Made by a program: the position numbers and the translations under genes. The notes beneath the pieces are model-generated. The model was not told where the DNA came from. It made no database searches and worked only from the letters and a program-made list of their open reading frames with translations. A stretch of DNA of 64,000 nucleotides, taken from assembly GCF_029590555.1 (NCBI RefSeq), contig NZ_CP081001.1:3134001-3198000 (forward strand). The letters are read 5' to 3'. The stretch comes from Sphingobium sp. V4. GTDB lineage: Bacteria; Pseudomonadota; Alphaproteobacteria; Sphingomonadales; Sphingomonadaceae. Numbering within the stretch: the first letter of the stretch is position 1; the number at the start of each line of letters is the position of its first letter. Of the stretch, positions 27,599-36,396 are shown one piece after another.

Positions 27599-27686
27599 CC
27601 GCCCTTCGCGATATTCAGTGAGACCGCCCGGCTAACTAGGGCTGCCGTGGCTGTCTGTAATCGTCGCGCTGCAAAAGGAGACGAAA

Positions 27687-27890
27687 ATGCCCAAGATGAA
27701 GACCAAGAGCGGTGTGAAGAAGCGCTTCAAGTTCACCGCCACCGGTAAGGTCAAGCACGGCGTCGCTGGCAAGCGTCACCGCCTGATCAGCCACAACGCC
27801 AAATATATTCGCCAGAACCGCGGCACCAGCGTGCTGTCGGATTCGGATGCCGGTCACGTGCGCCTCTGGGCGCCGTACGGCCTTAAGTAA
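27687..27890 (+). CDS. rpmI: Ribosomal protein bL35
   Basis: A 67-residue basic protein with the bL35 start [15 protein letters not shown] and the conserved KRHRLI segment. The ribosome-binding site AAGGAGA is 5 nt upstream. rplT follows after 13 nt with GGAGG between them. The infC gene often found upstream is not here; the AsmA gene lies divergently instead. Confidence 0.97.
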   Translation: MPKMKTKSGVKKRFKFTATGKVKHGVAGKRHRLISHNAKYIRQNRGTSVLSDSDAGHVRLWAPYGLK

Positions 27891-27903
27891 GGAGGCCTGA
27901 CCC

Positions 27904-28266
27904 ATGGCACGTGTCAAGCGTGGTGTAACCACGAAGGCGAAGCATAAGCGGATTCTGCAACAGGCGAAGGGCTATTATGGCCGTCGCAAGAATACGATCC
28001 GTATCGCCCGCCAGGCCGTCGAAAAGGCCGGCCAGTACGCTTATCGCGACCGCAAGGTCAAGAAGCGCACCTTCCGTGGCCTCTGGATCCAGCGCATCAA
28101 CGCGGGTGTCCGCGCCGAAGGCCTGACCTATTCGCAGTTCATGCACGGCCTGAAGCTGGCCGGCGTGGAGCTGGACCGCAAGGTTCTGGCCGACATTGCG
28201 ATGCACGAAGGCGAGGCGTTCAGCGCCATCATCGCCCAGGCGAAGGCTGCGCTGCCCGCAGCCTGA
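27904..28266 (+). CDS. rplT: Ribosomal protein bL20
   Basis: A 120-residue bL20 with the long basic N-terminal helix ([19 protein letters not shown]), [19 protein letters not shown] and the C-terminal [12 protein letters not shown]. bL20 binds 23S rRNA early in assembly and in some bacteria represses its own operon; no leader structure that would show this was seen. In related bacteria pheST often follows; here the pair is 1.27 kb away behind a terminator, an exporter gene and repeats. Confidence 0.97.
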   Translation: MARVKRGVTTKAKHKRILQQAKGYYGRRKNTIRIARQAVEKAGQYAYRDRKVKKRTFRGLWIQRINAGVRAEGLTYSQFMHGLKLAGVELDRKVLADIAMHEGEAFSAIIAQAKAALPAA

Positions 28267-28290
28267 GCAGACTGATCGCAAGATCGTCAA

Positions 28291-28330
28291 AAAGGGCGCC
28301 GGGGCAGATGCCTTCGGCGCCCTTTCTGTT
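28291..28330 (+). terminator. Intrinsic terminator of rpmI-rplT
   Basis: AAAGGGCGCC at 28291-28300 pairs perfectly with GGCGCCCTTT at 28316-28325, with a 15-nt loop, and CTGTTTTTCC follows. It lies 25 nt after the rplT stop and separates the ribosomal genes from pheST. Confidence 0.9.
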
Positions 28331-28387
28331 TTTCCGGCCAATCCCGTTCGGGCTGTTCTGACAAGTCATTTGCCTTGTCAGGAAAGC

Positions 28388-28440
28388 CCCGCACTCTCTT
28401 GAAGAGAAGAGCAGCCCTTCGACAGGCTCAGGGTGAACGG
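28388..28440 (-). repeat. Copy of the palindromic repeat found upstream of gltX
   Basis: Read on the minus strand, 28440-28414 is the same 27-nt unit as 20318-20344 with one substitution (A for G after CCGTTC). The similarity continues for about 25 nt into an AG/CT-rich stretch (28388-28413) equivalent to the spacer of the other locus. A recognisable second unit is missing or degenerate. It lies 36 nt upstream of the LysE gene start. Confidence 0.8.
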
Positions 28441-28476
28441 AGTTGCATTGCGAGCCTGCGACTGGAGGGCCATCCC

Positions 28477-29094
28477 ATGTCGCTTCATCTCTGGTGGTTG
28501 TACATTACGGCGGTTTTCCTGATCTCGGCCACGCCGGGACCGAACATGCTGCATGTGATGACGCAGAGCATCGCTCATGGCCCGCGCAAGGCGCTGGCGA
28601 CCATGGCCGGCCTGATGAGCGCGGTGCTGCTGTGCCTGATCGCCTCCGCGCTGGGCTTGGGCGCGTTGCTCAAGGCGTCGCCGCGCCTGTTCGATGTGCT
28701 GCGCTATGCCGGTGTCGCCTATCTCGTCTGGCTGGGGATCAAGGCGTGGCGCGCCCCCGTGGGTGGCGGCGGCGCGCAGGCGACGAGCATCCGCTCGGCC
28801 CGCGCCCTCTATGGCACGGGCCTGTTGACGGGCCTGTCCAATCCCAAGCTCATCATCTTCGCCGCCGCGCTCTTCCCCCAGTTCATCGACCTCAACCGCC
28901 CCTTCTGGCTCCAGTTGGCGATCCTGATCGTCAGCTTCGTGGCCATCGAGTTCGGCTGGCAGTGCGTCTATGCGCTGGGCGGCCTGCGCCTCGCCCGCTG
29001 GCTGGCGCCTGCCAACCGGCAGCGCCTGTTCAACCGCGGCACCGGCCTGCTCTTCATAGGCTTCGGCGGCGCTTTGCTGGGCGCGCGGGCTTAA
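28477..29094 (+). CDS. LysE/RhtB family amino-acid exporter
   Basis: A 205-residue protein with six hydrophobic helices. The N-terminal FLISATPGPNMLHVM is the LysE family signature, followed by AYLVWLGIKAW and GLLTGLSNPKLIIFAAALFPQFI, the second family block. It should export amino acids or derivatives such as homoserine lactone, but specificity cannot be read. Start chosen at MSLHLWW with GGAGG upstream; the open frame upstream is repeat sequence. It is inserted between the rplT terminator and pheS. Confidence 0.92.
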   Translation: MSLHLWWLYITAVFLISATPGPNMLHVMTQSIAHGPRKALATMAGLMSAVLLCLIASALGLGALLKASPRLFDVLRYAGVAYLVWLGIKAWRAPVGGGGAQATSIRSARALYGTGLLTGLSNPKLIIFAAALFPQFIDLNRPFWLQLAILIVSFVAIEFGWQCVYALGGLRLARWLAPANRQRLFNRGTGLLFIGFGGALLGARA

Positions 29095-29107
29095 GCCACA
29101 AGCGTCC

Positions 29108-29138
29108 GTCATTCCCGCGAAGGCGGGAATCCATCTCC
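29108..29138 (+). repeat. 31-nt repeat, left copy
   Basis: This copy starts GTCATTCCCGCGAAGGCGGG and ends ATCTCC. It contains its own hairpin (TTCCCGC and GCGGGAA around GAAG-like loop). It is perfectly identical, in inverted orientation, to 29500-29530. Its spurious translations (such as IPAKAGIH) are frequent in proteobacterial genomes, so it belongs to a dispersed family. Confidence 0.9.
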
Positions 29139-29149
29139 GGACCAAGCCT

Positions 29150-29475
29150 ATGCAAAGAGACTTTGATCCAACCGTCTACATCATCGCCAGTCATCGGAAT
29201 GGCACACTTTACGGTGGTATCACGTCAAATCTGCTAAAGCGTCTCCATGAACATCGTTCAGACTTGATCGATGGCTTCACGAAAGACTACGGCGTGCATC
29301 GTCTGGTCTGGTTCGAAAGCGGCGGATCGATGGAAGAGGCAGTCCGCCGCGAGAAGCAGATCAAGACGTGGAACAGGAATGGACGATCAACCTGATCGAG
29401 CGGGCCAATCCCGATTGGCGTGATCTCGCCATCGATCTGGGGTTCGAGCCATTGGAAAGCCGGCGTGTCGATTGA
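29150..29475 (+). pseudogene. GIY-YIG nuclease-like gene, frameshifted
   Basis: The reading frame starting at 29150 gives VYIIASHRNGTLYGGITSN, the GIY-YIG core in the short single-domain family, then LLKRLHEHR and REKQIKTWNR. It then stops early at 29395. If one base is added between 29371 and 29380, translation continues as [18 protein letters not shown] and ends at 29475, which is the normal family C-terminus. A one-base deletion is therefore the simplest explanation. Also, the second half of the core reads YGGIT where YVGVT is usual. The whole gene is enclosed by the 31-nt inverted repeats. A sequencing error cannot be excluded. Confidence 0.8.
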
Positions 29476-29499
29476 GCGCCATGATATTGGGACAGGCCG

Positions 29500-29530
29500 G
29501 GAGATGGATTCCCGCCTTCGCGGGAATGAC
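29500..29530 (-). repeat. 31-nt repeat, right copy (inverted)
   Basis: This is the exact reverse complement of 29108-29138. It ends 6 nt before the pheS start codon, so that AGGG of the pheS ribosome-binding site directly abuts the repeat. Its internal hairpin would place a stem next to the pheS initiation site. Confidence 0.9.
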
Positions 29531-29536
29531 AGGGCT

Positions 29537-30628
29537 ATGACCGAAATTAGCGCATTGAAAGCCGGCCTGATCGCCGACATCGCCGCCGCCGACACGCTCG
29601 ACGGGCTGGAGGGGCTGCGCGTGGGGGCGCTGGGCAAGAACGGGGTCGTGACCGGCCTTTTGAAGACGCTCGGCCCCATGTCGCCGGAGGAGCGGCTGGA
29701 GAAAGGCCCGCCGATCCAGGATTTGCGCGAGTCTGTCACCGCCGCGCTGGCGGAGCGGAAGGCCGCGCTGGAGCAGGCCGCGCTCGACGCCCGGCTCGCG
29801 TCGGAACGGATCGACATGACGCTGCCCGCGGACATCGGCCCGCAGGGATCGGTCCACCCGGTCAGCCAGGTCATGGACGAACTGGCGGAAATCTTCGCGG
29901 ACCTGGGCTTTGCGGTCGCCACCGGGCCGGAGATCGAGGACGACTGGCACAATTTCACCGCGCTCAACATCCCCGAGACGCACCCGGCGCGCGCCATGCA
30001 CGACACCTTCTATTTCCCCGATGAAGAGGGGCAGAAGAAGATGCTGCTGCGCACCCATACTTCGCCGGTGCAGATCCGCACCATGATGACGCAGGAGCCG
30101 CCGATCCGCATCATCGCGCCCGGCCGCGTCTATCGCAGCGACTCCGACGCGACCCACACGCCGATGTTCCACCAGATCGAAGGGCTGGTGATCGACAAGG
30201 GCATCACGCTCGGCCATCTCAAATGGACGCTGGAAACCTTCCTCAAGGCGTTCTTCGAGCGCGAGGACATCGTCCTGCGCCTGCGCCCGAGCTATTTCCC
30301 GTTCACCGAACCCTCGGTCGAGGTCGATGTCGGCTACACCCTGACCAATGGCCAGCGCGTGATCGGCGGCGACGGCGACGCGCTCGGTGGCGGCTGGCTG
30401 GAAGTGCTGGGCAGCGGCATGGTCAACCGCCGCGTGATCGAGGCGTGCGGCCTTGACCCCGACGAATGGCAGGGCTTCGCCTTCGGCACCGGGGTCGATC
30501 GCCTCGCCATGCTCAAATATGGGATGAACGACTTGCGCGCTTTCTTCGACGGCGACCTGCGCTGGCTCAAACATTATGGCTTCTCAGGCCTCGACGTACC
30601 CACGCTGAGCGGAGGAGTGGGCGCATGA
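29537..30628 (+). CDS. pheS: Phenylalanine--tRNA ligase alpha subunit
   Basis: A 363-residue catalytic subunit of the alpha2-beta2 enzyme. The N-terminal coiled coil (residues 1-85) is followed by [14 protein letters not shown], then class II motif 2 region [10 protein letters not shown] and motif 3 [17 protein letters not shown]. Start at MTEISALK, consistent with the family length; the frame upstream is repeat sequence. pheT starts within its stop codon (ATGA). Confidence 0.97.
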   Translation: MTEISALKAGLIADIAAADTLDGLEGLRVGALGKNGVVTGLLKTLGPMSPEERLEKGPPIQDLRESVTAALAERKAALEQAALDARLASERIDMTLPADIGPQGSVHPVSQVMDELAEIFADLGFAVATGPEIEDDWHNFTALNIPETHPARAMHDTFYFPDEEGQKKMLLRTHTSPVQIRTMMTQEPPIRIIAPGRVYRSDSDATHTPMFHQIEGLVIDKGITLGHLKWTLETFLKAFFEREDIVLRLRPSYFPFTEPSVEVDVGYTLTNGQRVIGGDGDALGGGWLEVLGSGMVNRRVIEACGLDPDEWQGFAFGTGVDRLAMLKYGMNDLRAFFDGDLRWLKHYGFSGLDVPTLSGGVGA

Positions 30629-33042
30629 AGTTCACCCTGAGCTGGCTCAAGACGCATCTCGCCACCGATGCGGACCTGCCCACCATCCTCAAGACGCTGA
30701 ACGCGATCGGCCTGGAGGTCGAGGGCGTCGAGAATCCTGCGGAGAAGCTGGGCGCCTTCAAGATCGCCAGGGTGCTGACCGCCGAACGCCACCCGCAGGC
30801 CGACAAGTTGCAGGTTCTGACCGTCGACCATGGCGACGGCACGCCGCTCCAGGTCGTGTGCGGCGCGCCCAACGCGCGCGCGGGCCTGATCGGCGTGTTC
30901 GGGGTCGAGGGCGCGGTGGTCCCGGCCAATGGCATGGTCCTGAAAAAGACCGCGATCCGGGGCGTCGAATCCAACGGCATGATGTGTTCCACGCGCGAGC
31001 TGGAACTGGGGGACGATCATGACGGCATCATCGAACTGCCGGGCGACGCCCCGGTGGGGCAGGTCTACGCCAGCTGGGCGGGCCTCGACGATCCGGTGAT
31101 CGACGTCGCCATCACGCCGAACCGGCAGGACTGCATGGGCGTGCGCGGCATCGCGCGCGATCTGGCGGCGGCGGGCCTTGGCACATTGAATGCCATCATC
31201 GTCCCGACCGTCGCGGGTGTCGGCCCCGGCCCCGATGTGCGGACGGATGACGAGGATGGCTGCCCCGCCTTCTTCGCCCGCACCGTGCGCGGGGTGACCA
31301 ACGGCCAGTCCCCCGAATGGATGAGCAAGCGGCTCAAGGCGATCGGGCAGAAGCCGATCAGTGCGCTGGTCGACATCACCAACTATATCATGATCGACCT
31401 CGGCCGCCCGCTCCACGTCTATGACATGGCGACCCTCAAGGGCGGCCTCGTCGCGCGCAAGGGCAGGCCCGGCGAGCAGGTGCTGGCGCTCAACGGCAAG
31501 AGCTACACGGTCGATGACGGCATGACCGTCATCGCCGACGATGAGGCTGTCCACGATATCGGCGGCATCATGGGCGGCGAACATTCGGGCGCGCAGGACG
31601 CCACGACCGACGTGCTGATCGAATGCGCCTATTTCACGCCGGAACGGATCGCCGTGACGGGCCAGAAGCTGGGCCTCACGTCCGACGCGCGCGGCCGGTT
31701 CGAGCGCGGCGTCGATCCTGCCTTCCTCGACGATGGCCTGTCGATCGCGACCAGCCTCGTCGTGGCCCTGTGCGGCGGCACGCCCAGCGAAGCGACCCGA
31801 GCGGGCGCGCCGCCGGTCGCGGCCAGGATCGTCAGCTATGATCCGGGCCAGTGCCTCGCGCTCGCCGGCGTGGACGTCCCCGCGGCCGAGCAGCGCCGCA
31901 TCCTGGAAAGCCTGGGCTTCACCGTCACTGGCAGCGACGGCGGCGTGGACTATCAGGATGGCGTGCCGGTGAGCGTCGCTGCCGACTGGGTCATCGCCGT
32001 GCCGAGCTGGCGCCGCGACGTCGACGGCTGGCCCGACATCGTGGAAGAAGTGGTGCGGATCGTGGGCCTCGACCATGTGCCCTCCACCCCGTTGCCGCGC
32101 GTGCCGGGCGTCGCCCGGCCGACCGCCACGCCCGAACAGCTGGTCGAGCGCAGGGTGCGCCGCACCGCTGCCGCCCGCGGCCTTGCCGAAGCGATCAACT
32201 GGTCCTTCATCTCCGAAAAGGAAGCCGCCGCTGTGGGCGGGGGCGACTGGATGCTGGCGAACCCCATCTCCGAAGACCTCAAGGTCATGCGCCCCTCGCT
32301 GCTGCCCGGCCTGCTGTCGGCGACCAGGCGCAATATCGATCGCAGCGCCACGTCGGTCCGCCTGTTCGAGTTGGGCCGGCGCTATTTCAGGCAGGGCGAG
32401 CGGGCGACCGTCGGCTTCGTGCTGGCGGGCGAGAAAACGGCCCGCAACTGGCAGAGCGGCAAGGCGCAAGCCTTCGACGCCTTCGATGCGAAGGCTGAAG
32501 TGATCGCGCTGCTCGCCGCCGCCGGCGCGCCGGTCGCCAACCTCCAGAGCTTCGGTGACGCGTCCGCCGCCTATCACCCCGGCCAGTCGGGCACGCTGCG
32601 GCTGGGTCCGAAGGTCGTGCTCGCCGAATATGGCGTGCTCCACCCGTCGCTGGCAAAGCAGTTCGGCCTTGCGGGGGCCATCGTCGCGGGCGAAATCTTC
32701 CTCGACGCCATTCCGGGCAAGCGCAAGACGGGCTTCATGCGCGCGCCCTATGCGCCGCCCGCGCTTCAGGCGGTGAAGCGCGACTTCGCTTTCCTCGTAC
32801 CCGAAACCGTCGAGGCCGATGCGCTGGTCCGCGCGGTCCGGGGCGCGGACAGGAAGAGCATCATCGACGCTCGCCTGTTCGACCTTTTTGTCGGGCCGGG
32901 CGTGGAGGAGGGACACAAGTCGCTCGCCATCGAAGTGACGCTGCAACCGGGCGAGAAGAGCTTTTCCCAGGAAGAGCTGGAGGCGATCAGCGCCGCCGTG
33001 GTCAAGGCCGCGCAGAAGCTGGGCGCGTCGCTGCGGGGCTAG
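30625..33042 (+). CDS. pheT: Phenylalanine--tRNA ligase beta subunit
   Basis: An 805-residue subunit with the standard domain order: tRNA-binding (OB) domain at about 40-150 with [10 protein letters not shown]3/B4 editing domain around 210-400, B5 domains, the catalytic-like domain around 480-680 and the C-terminal anticodon-binding domain ([17 protein letters not shown]). The ATG overlaps the pheS stop by 4 nt. A GC-rich hairpin follows. Confidence 0.97.
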   Translation: MKFTLSWLKTHLATDADLPTILKTLNAIGLEVEGVENPAEKLGAFKIARVLTAERHPQADKLQVLTVDHGDGTPLQVVCGAPNARAGLIGVFGVEGAVVPANGMVLKKTAIRGVESNGMMCSTRELELGDDHDGIIELPGDAPVGQVYASWAGLDDPVIDVAITPNRQDCMGVRGIARDLAAAGLGTLNAIIVPTVAGVGPGPDVRTDDEDGCPAFFARTVRGVTNGQSPEWMSKRLKAIGQKPISALVDITNYIMIDLGRPLHVYDMATLKGGLVARKGRPGEQVLALNGKSYTVDDGMTVIADDEAVHDIGGIMGGEHSGAQDATTDVLIECAYFTPERIAVTGQKLGLTSDARGRFERGVDPAFLDDGLSIATSLVVALCGGTPSEATRAGAPPVAARIVSYDPGQCLALAGVDVPAAEQRRILESLGFTVTGSDGGVDYQDGVPVSVAADWVIAVPSWRRDVDGWPDIVEEVVRIVGLDHVPSTPLPRVPGVARPTATPEQLVERRVRRTAAARGLAEAINWSFISEKEAAAVGGGDWMLANPISEDLKVMRPSLLPGLLSATRRNIDRSATSVRLFELGRRYFRQGERATVGFVLAGEKTARNWQSGKAQAFDAFDAKAEVIALLAAAGAPVANLQSFGDASAAYHPGQSGTLRLGPKVVLAEYGVLHPSLAKQFGLAGAIVAGEIFLDAIPGKRKTGFMRAPYAPPALQAVKRDFAFLVPETVEADALVRAVRGADRKSIIDARLFDLFVGPGVEEGHKSLAIEVTLQPGEKSFSQEELEAISAAVVKAAQKLGASLRG

Positions 33043-33069
33043 GCCCAAGCCCCGTTCGCGTCGAGCGAC

Positions 33070-33107
33070 GTCGGGAGGCGGATAGGCGCGCTGGCCGCCT
33101 CCCCGAC
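33070..33107. terminator. Hairpin between pheT and a convergent gene
   Basis: GTCGGGAGGCGG at 33070-33081 pairs with CCGCCTCCCCGAC at 33095-33107 with a single bulged base and a 13-nt loop. There is no T run, so it may work in both directions as a Rho-assisted or pausing terminator. Confidence 0.5.
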
Positions 33108-33130
33108 AGGCGCGAAGCCAACTAGGTCGG

Positions 33131-33682
33131 CTATTTCTTCTCGCCGTCCTTCTCGTCCTTCTTCGCCTCCTTCGCCACGGGCGGCGGCGTGATCGGCGCG
33201 ATCTTGCACCCCTTCGCGCTCGCCAGCCCGCGCAGATAGCCGCGCCGCGCGATGCCCGCCGTCACCGCCGCCTGCAACCGGCGCTCGGCCGGGGCCGCGC
33301 CGCTGATCTCGCGCACCAGCCCGCGGAAGGGGATCAGCGAATTGACGATGGTCTTGCCGACCGCCTCGGCGATCTTGCCGGTGCGATTCTCGTTGGCCTG
33401 CCGCCCGATCGTGAAATCCTCGCCCAGAACGGCGTTGAGTTCGCCCAGGGCGCCATTCAGCCCCTTGCAGGTCCGGCTGGCCGGCGCGGCATAGGGGTTG
33501 TCCACCGCCTTGAGCAGCACCGGCGGTATCTCGTCCTTGTCGATCCCGATGTCGCGCGCGGGTTGGGTGGCGATCTTGCCCGCCTTGTCCAGGGTTTCGT
33601 CACGGGGCTTGTCCTGTTCCTGCGCCAGGGCGGTGCCCGACAGCAGCAGCGACAGGGTGATGGCGATCATGGTTCGGTGCAT
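33131..33682 (-). CDS. Exported protein of unknown function
   Basis: A 183-residue protein with a Sec signal peptide (hydrophobic core ITLSLLLSG, cleavage after ALA near residue 21). The mature part has PYAAPASRTCKGLNGALGELNAVLGEDF, an Arg/Ala-rich helical middle (RRLQAAVTAGIARRGYLRGLA), a second Cys near the end, and a Lys/Glu/Asp tail. The two Cys could pair. GGAGGA precedes the start. I do not recognise a named family; it looks like a periplasmic helical protein. It converges on pheT and diverges from the epimerase gene. Confidence 0.72.
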   Translation of the reverse strand: MHRTMIAITLSLLLSGTALAQEQDKPRDETLDKAGKIATQPARDIGIDKDEIPPVLLKAVDNPYAAPASRTCKGLNGALGELNAVLGEDFTIGRQANENRTGKIAEAVGKTIVNSLIPFRGLVREISGAAPAERRLQAAVTAGIARRGYLRGLASAKGCKIAPITPPPVAKEAKKDEKDGEKK

Positions 33683-33806
33683 TATGGTCCTCCGACCGCC
33701 CAAACCTGTGGCAGGGAGGATCGGTTCCCCCGCCGAAACGATCAGGGGGAGGAGACACCTGCCGATCAGGACGTTATGCGAAGGACGCACCCCGCAGGAG
33801 GCCCGC

Positions 33807-34703
33807 TTGTCCGACACCCGCATCGCCATCGCATCGGAAATTCTCTCCGCCGAGATAGACCCGCTGGGCGCCGAACTCTGGTCGCTTCGGGACGCGCAGG
33901 GTCGCGATCTGATGACCGATGCCGATCCCCGATGGTGGACCGGCCATGCGCCCCTGCTCTTCCCCTTCGTCGGCCGGTCGCGCGGCGATGCCTACCGGCT
34001 CGACGGGCGCGAATATCCGATGCCGCAGCATGGCTTCGCCCGCCGCCGCGATTTCGCGCTGGTCGATCGCGACGCGGGCAGGGCGCTGTTCCGGCTGGAG
34101 GCGGACAGCGATTCGCGCGCCATCTATCCGTTCGACTTCCGGCTCGACATGGGCTTTGCTGTTGAGGGCGCGACCTTGCGGATGACAGCCACCGTCAGCA
34201 ACCGGGGGGAGGCGGACATGCCCTTTTCCTTCGGCTATCATCCCGCCTTCGCCTGGCCGCTCCCCTATGGCGGCGCGGCGGCCGATCATCGCATTACCTT
34301 CGAACGGCCCGAACCCGCCCCGATCCGCAAGGTCGGCGACGAACCCGGCCTCATCGCCCGCGACTCCGTGCCCTCCCCGGTCGAGGGCGACACGCTCGTC
34401 CCCACTCATGCGATGTTCGAGGGCGACGCGCTGATCTGGGATGATCTCGCCAGCCGCTCGCTGACCTGGGGTGCGCCCGGCCACCCGCACCTGCGGATCG
34501 ACTTCCCCGACACCCCCTGGCTCGGCCTGTGGCAAAAGCCCGGCGCCCATTATCTGTGTGTCGAACCCTGGGCCGGCATGGCCGACCTCGTGGGCTTCGA
34601 CGGGGATGTCTGGGACAAGCCGGGCATCATGGCGCTGCTGCCCGGCGACTCCCGCAGCTTCCGCATGGACGTGACGCTGGTGGGGGATGGGGCGGGCGTC
34701 TAA
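33807..34703 (+). CDS. Aldose 1-epimerase family protein, TTG start
   Basis: A 298-residue beta-sandwich protein of the galactose-mutarotase superfamily, YeaD/hexose-6-phosphate-epimerase-like. Conserved points are LLFPFVGRSRGD, MPQHGFAR with the first His, FSFGYHPAF with the catalytic His, and YLCVEPWAGMAD with the catalytic Glu. No ATG or GTG fits the family N-terminus, but TTG at 33807 has AGGAGG exactly 5 nt upstream, so it is taken as the start. It probably interconverts sugar anomers in the cytosol. Confidence 0.86.
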   Translation: MSDTRIAIASEILSAEIDPLGAELWSLRDAQGRDLMTDADPRWWTGHAPLLFPFVGRSRGDAYRLDGREYPMPQHGFARRRDFALVDRDAGRALFRLEADSDSRAIYPFDFRLDMGFAVEGATLRMTATVSNRGEADMPFSFGYHPAFAWPLPYGGAAADHRITFERPEPAPIRKVGDEPGLIARDSVPSPVEGDTLVPTHAMFEGDALIWDDLASRSLTWGAPGHPHLRIDFPDTPWLGLWQKPGAHYLCVEPWAGMADLVGFDGDVWDKPGIMALLPGDSRSFRMDVTLVGDGAGV

Positions 34704-34747
34704 CGCGCGACTCGCTTTGGGCGCAAAAATCCCTATATGGGCGCGCC

Positions 34748-36325
34748 ATGACCATCCCATCCCGCCGCACCTTCGCGATCATTTCCCACCCGGACGCCGG
34801 CAAGACCACGCTGACCGAAAAGCTGCTGCTGGAAGGCGGCGCGATCCACCTTGCGGGCGAGGTGAAGGCGCGCGGCGCCAATCGCCGTGCCCGCTCCGAC
34901 TGGATGAAGATCGAGCAGCAGCGCGGCATCTCCGTCACCTCTTCGGTCATGACGTTCGAGCGGACCCGCGATGGCGAGACGATCACCTTCAACCTGCTCG
35001 ACACGCCGGGCCACGAGGATTTCTCGGAAGATACCTATCGCACCCTGACTGCGGTCGACTCTGCCGTCATGGTCATCGACGCAGCCAAGGGCATCGAGCC
35101 GCAGACCCGCAAATTGTTCGAGGTCTGCCGCCTGCGCAACGTCCCCATCATCACCTTCGTCAACAAGGTCGACCGCGAGGGCCGCGAGATTTTCGGCCTG
35201 CTCGATGAAGTCGCCGACCAGCTCCAGCTCGATGTCTGCCCGATGAGCTGGCCCGTCGGCATGGGCACCGATTTCGAGGGCATCTACGATTTCGCCACTA
35301 ACCGCTTGCGCCAGCCGACCGGCCCTTCGCGCGAGTTTGAGGGCAAGGAGCAGGTCTTCACCGGCCTCGACGATCCGAAGCTGGCCGATGTCCTCTCGGA
35401 ACGGGGACTGGAAAAGCTGCGCGAGGAGGCGGAGCTGGCGCAGGGGGGCTATGCCGAATTCGACCTTGGCCGCTACCGCCATGGCGACCTGACCCCGGTC
35501 TATTTCGGGTCGGCGCTCAAGCTGTTCGGTGTCACCGAACTGATCGACGCGCTGTCGGCCCATGCGCCGCCGCCCCGGTCGCAGCCTGCCGAACCTGCCG
35601 CCGTCGAACCGGAACAGAGCGAAGTCACCGGCTTCATCTTCAAGGTGCAGGCCAATATGGACCCGATGCACCGCGACCGCATCGCCTTCATGCGGCTCGT
35701 TTCGGGCAAGTTCCGCCGCGGCATGAAGCTGACCCCCAGCGGAAGCGGCAAGCCGCTCGCCGTCCATTCGCCGATCCTCTTCTTCGCGCAGGACCGCGAA
35801 CTGGCGGACGAGGCTTTTCCCGGCGACATCATCGGCATCCCCAACCATGGCGCGCTGCGCGTGGGTGACACCCTGTCGGAAAAGCCCGGCCTGCGCTTCA
35901 CCGGCCTGCCAAATTTCGCGCCCGAAATCCTGCGCCGCGTGGCCTTGAAAGACCCGACCAAGACCAAGCAGCTGCGCAAGGCGCTGGACGACCTCAGCGA
36001 AGAGGGCGTAATCCAGGTCTTCTACCCCGAAATCGGCAGCAACTGGATCGTCGGCGTCGTCGGCCAGCTCCAGCTCGAAGTGCTGATCTCGCGCCTCGAA
36101 GCCGAATATAAGGTGGCGGCGGGCCTCGAACCTTCGCCCTTCGACACCGCCCGCTGGATCAGCGGGGACGAGGCGGCGGTCAAGGAACTGGCGTCCTATA
36201 ATGGCGCCAACATGGCCCGCGACCGCGACGGCAATCTCGTATTCATGGCCCGCAGTGCCTGGGACATCGGCTACCAGCAGGAACGCCATCCCAAGGTGAA
36301 GTTCAGCGCGACCCGCGAACGATAA
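34748..36325 (+). CDS. prfC: Peptide chain release factor 3
   Basis: A 525-residue translational GTPase that recycles RF1/RF2. G1 is SHPDAGKTT, the switch I region RGISVTSSVM, G3 DTPGHEDFSEDTYR, and G4 NKVDRE; the RF3-specific YDFATNRL and the domain-II VQANMDPMHRDRIAFMR follow. Length is normal. The start at 34748 lies 44 nt after the epimerase stop. A palindrome follows. Confidence 0.96.
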   Translation: MTIPSRRTFAIISHPDAGKTTLTEKLLLEGGAIHLAGEVKARGANRRARSDWMKIEQQRGISVTSSVMTFERTRDGETITFNLLDTPGHEDFSEDTYRTLTAVDSAVMVIDAAKGIEPQTRKLFEVCRLRNVPIITFVNKVDREGREIFGLLDEVADQLQLDVCPMSWPVGMGTDFEGIYDFATNRLRQPTGPSREFEGKEQVFTGLDDPKLADVLSERGLEKLREEAELAQGGYAEFDLGRYRHGDLTPVYFGSALKLFGVTELIDALSAHAPPPRSQPAEPAAVEPEQSEVTGFIFKVQANMDPMHRDRIAFMRLVSGKFRRGMKLTPSGSGKPLAVHSPILFFAQDRELADEAFPGDIIGIPNHGALRVGDTLSEKPGLRFTGLPNFAPEILRRVALKDPTKTKQLRKALDDLSEEGVIQVFYPEIGSNWIVGVVGQLQLEVLISRLEAEYKVAAGLEPSPFDTARWISGDEAAVKELASYNGANMARDRDGNLVFMARSAWDIGYQQERHPKVKFSATRER

Positions 36326-36346
36326 ACCCTATTCGTGCTTCACGAG

Positions 36347-36380
36347 CATGACTGGGCGGCATTGCTTCCGTCCAGTCATG
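36347..36380. terminator. Hairpin between prfC and the MFS gene
   Basis: CATGACTGGGCGG at 36347-36359 and CCGTCCAGTCATG at 36368-36380 pair over 13 nt with one G-U, with an 8-nt loop. A smaller stem (TCGTG/CACGA, 36333-36345) precedes it. The site lies between convergent genes and could end both transcripts. Confidence 0.6.
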
Positions 36381-36396
36381 AATGGCGCAATCTCGT

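Noticed and set aside
28375..28476. N-terminal extension of the LysE gene
   Set aside because: It is translation of repeat sequence; MSLHLWW has GGAGG upstream and the family length.
29420..29536. N-terminal extension of pheS
   Set aside because: It runs through the GIY-YIG remnant and the 31-nt repeat, and PheS homologues start at the MTEIS position.
30574..33048. 824-codon open frame antisense to pheT
   Set aside because: The plus-strand frame is an unmistakable PheT; the antisense frame is a GC-rich shadow with no motif and no ribosome-binding site.
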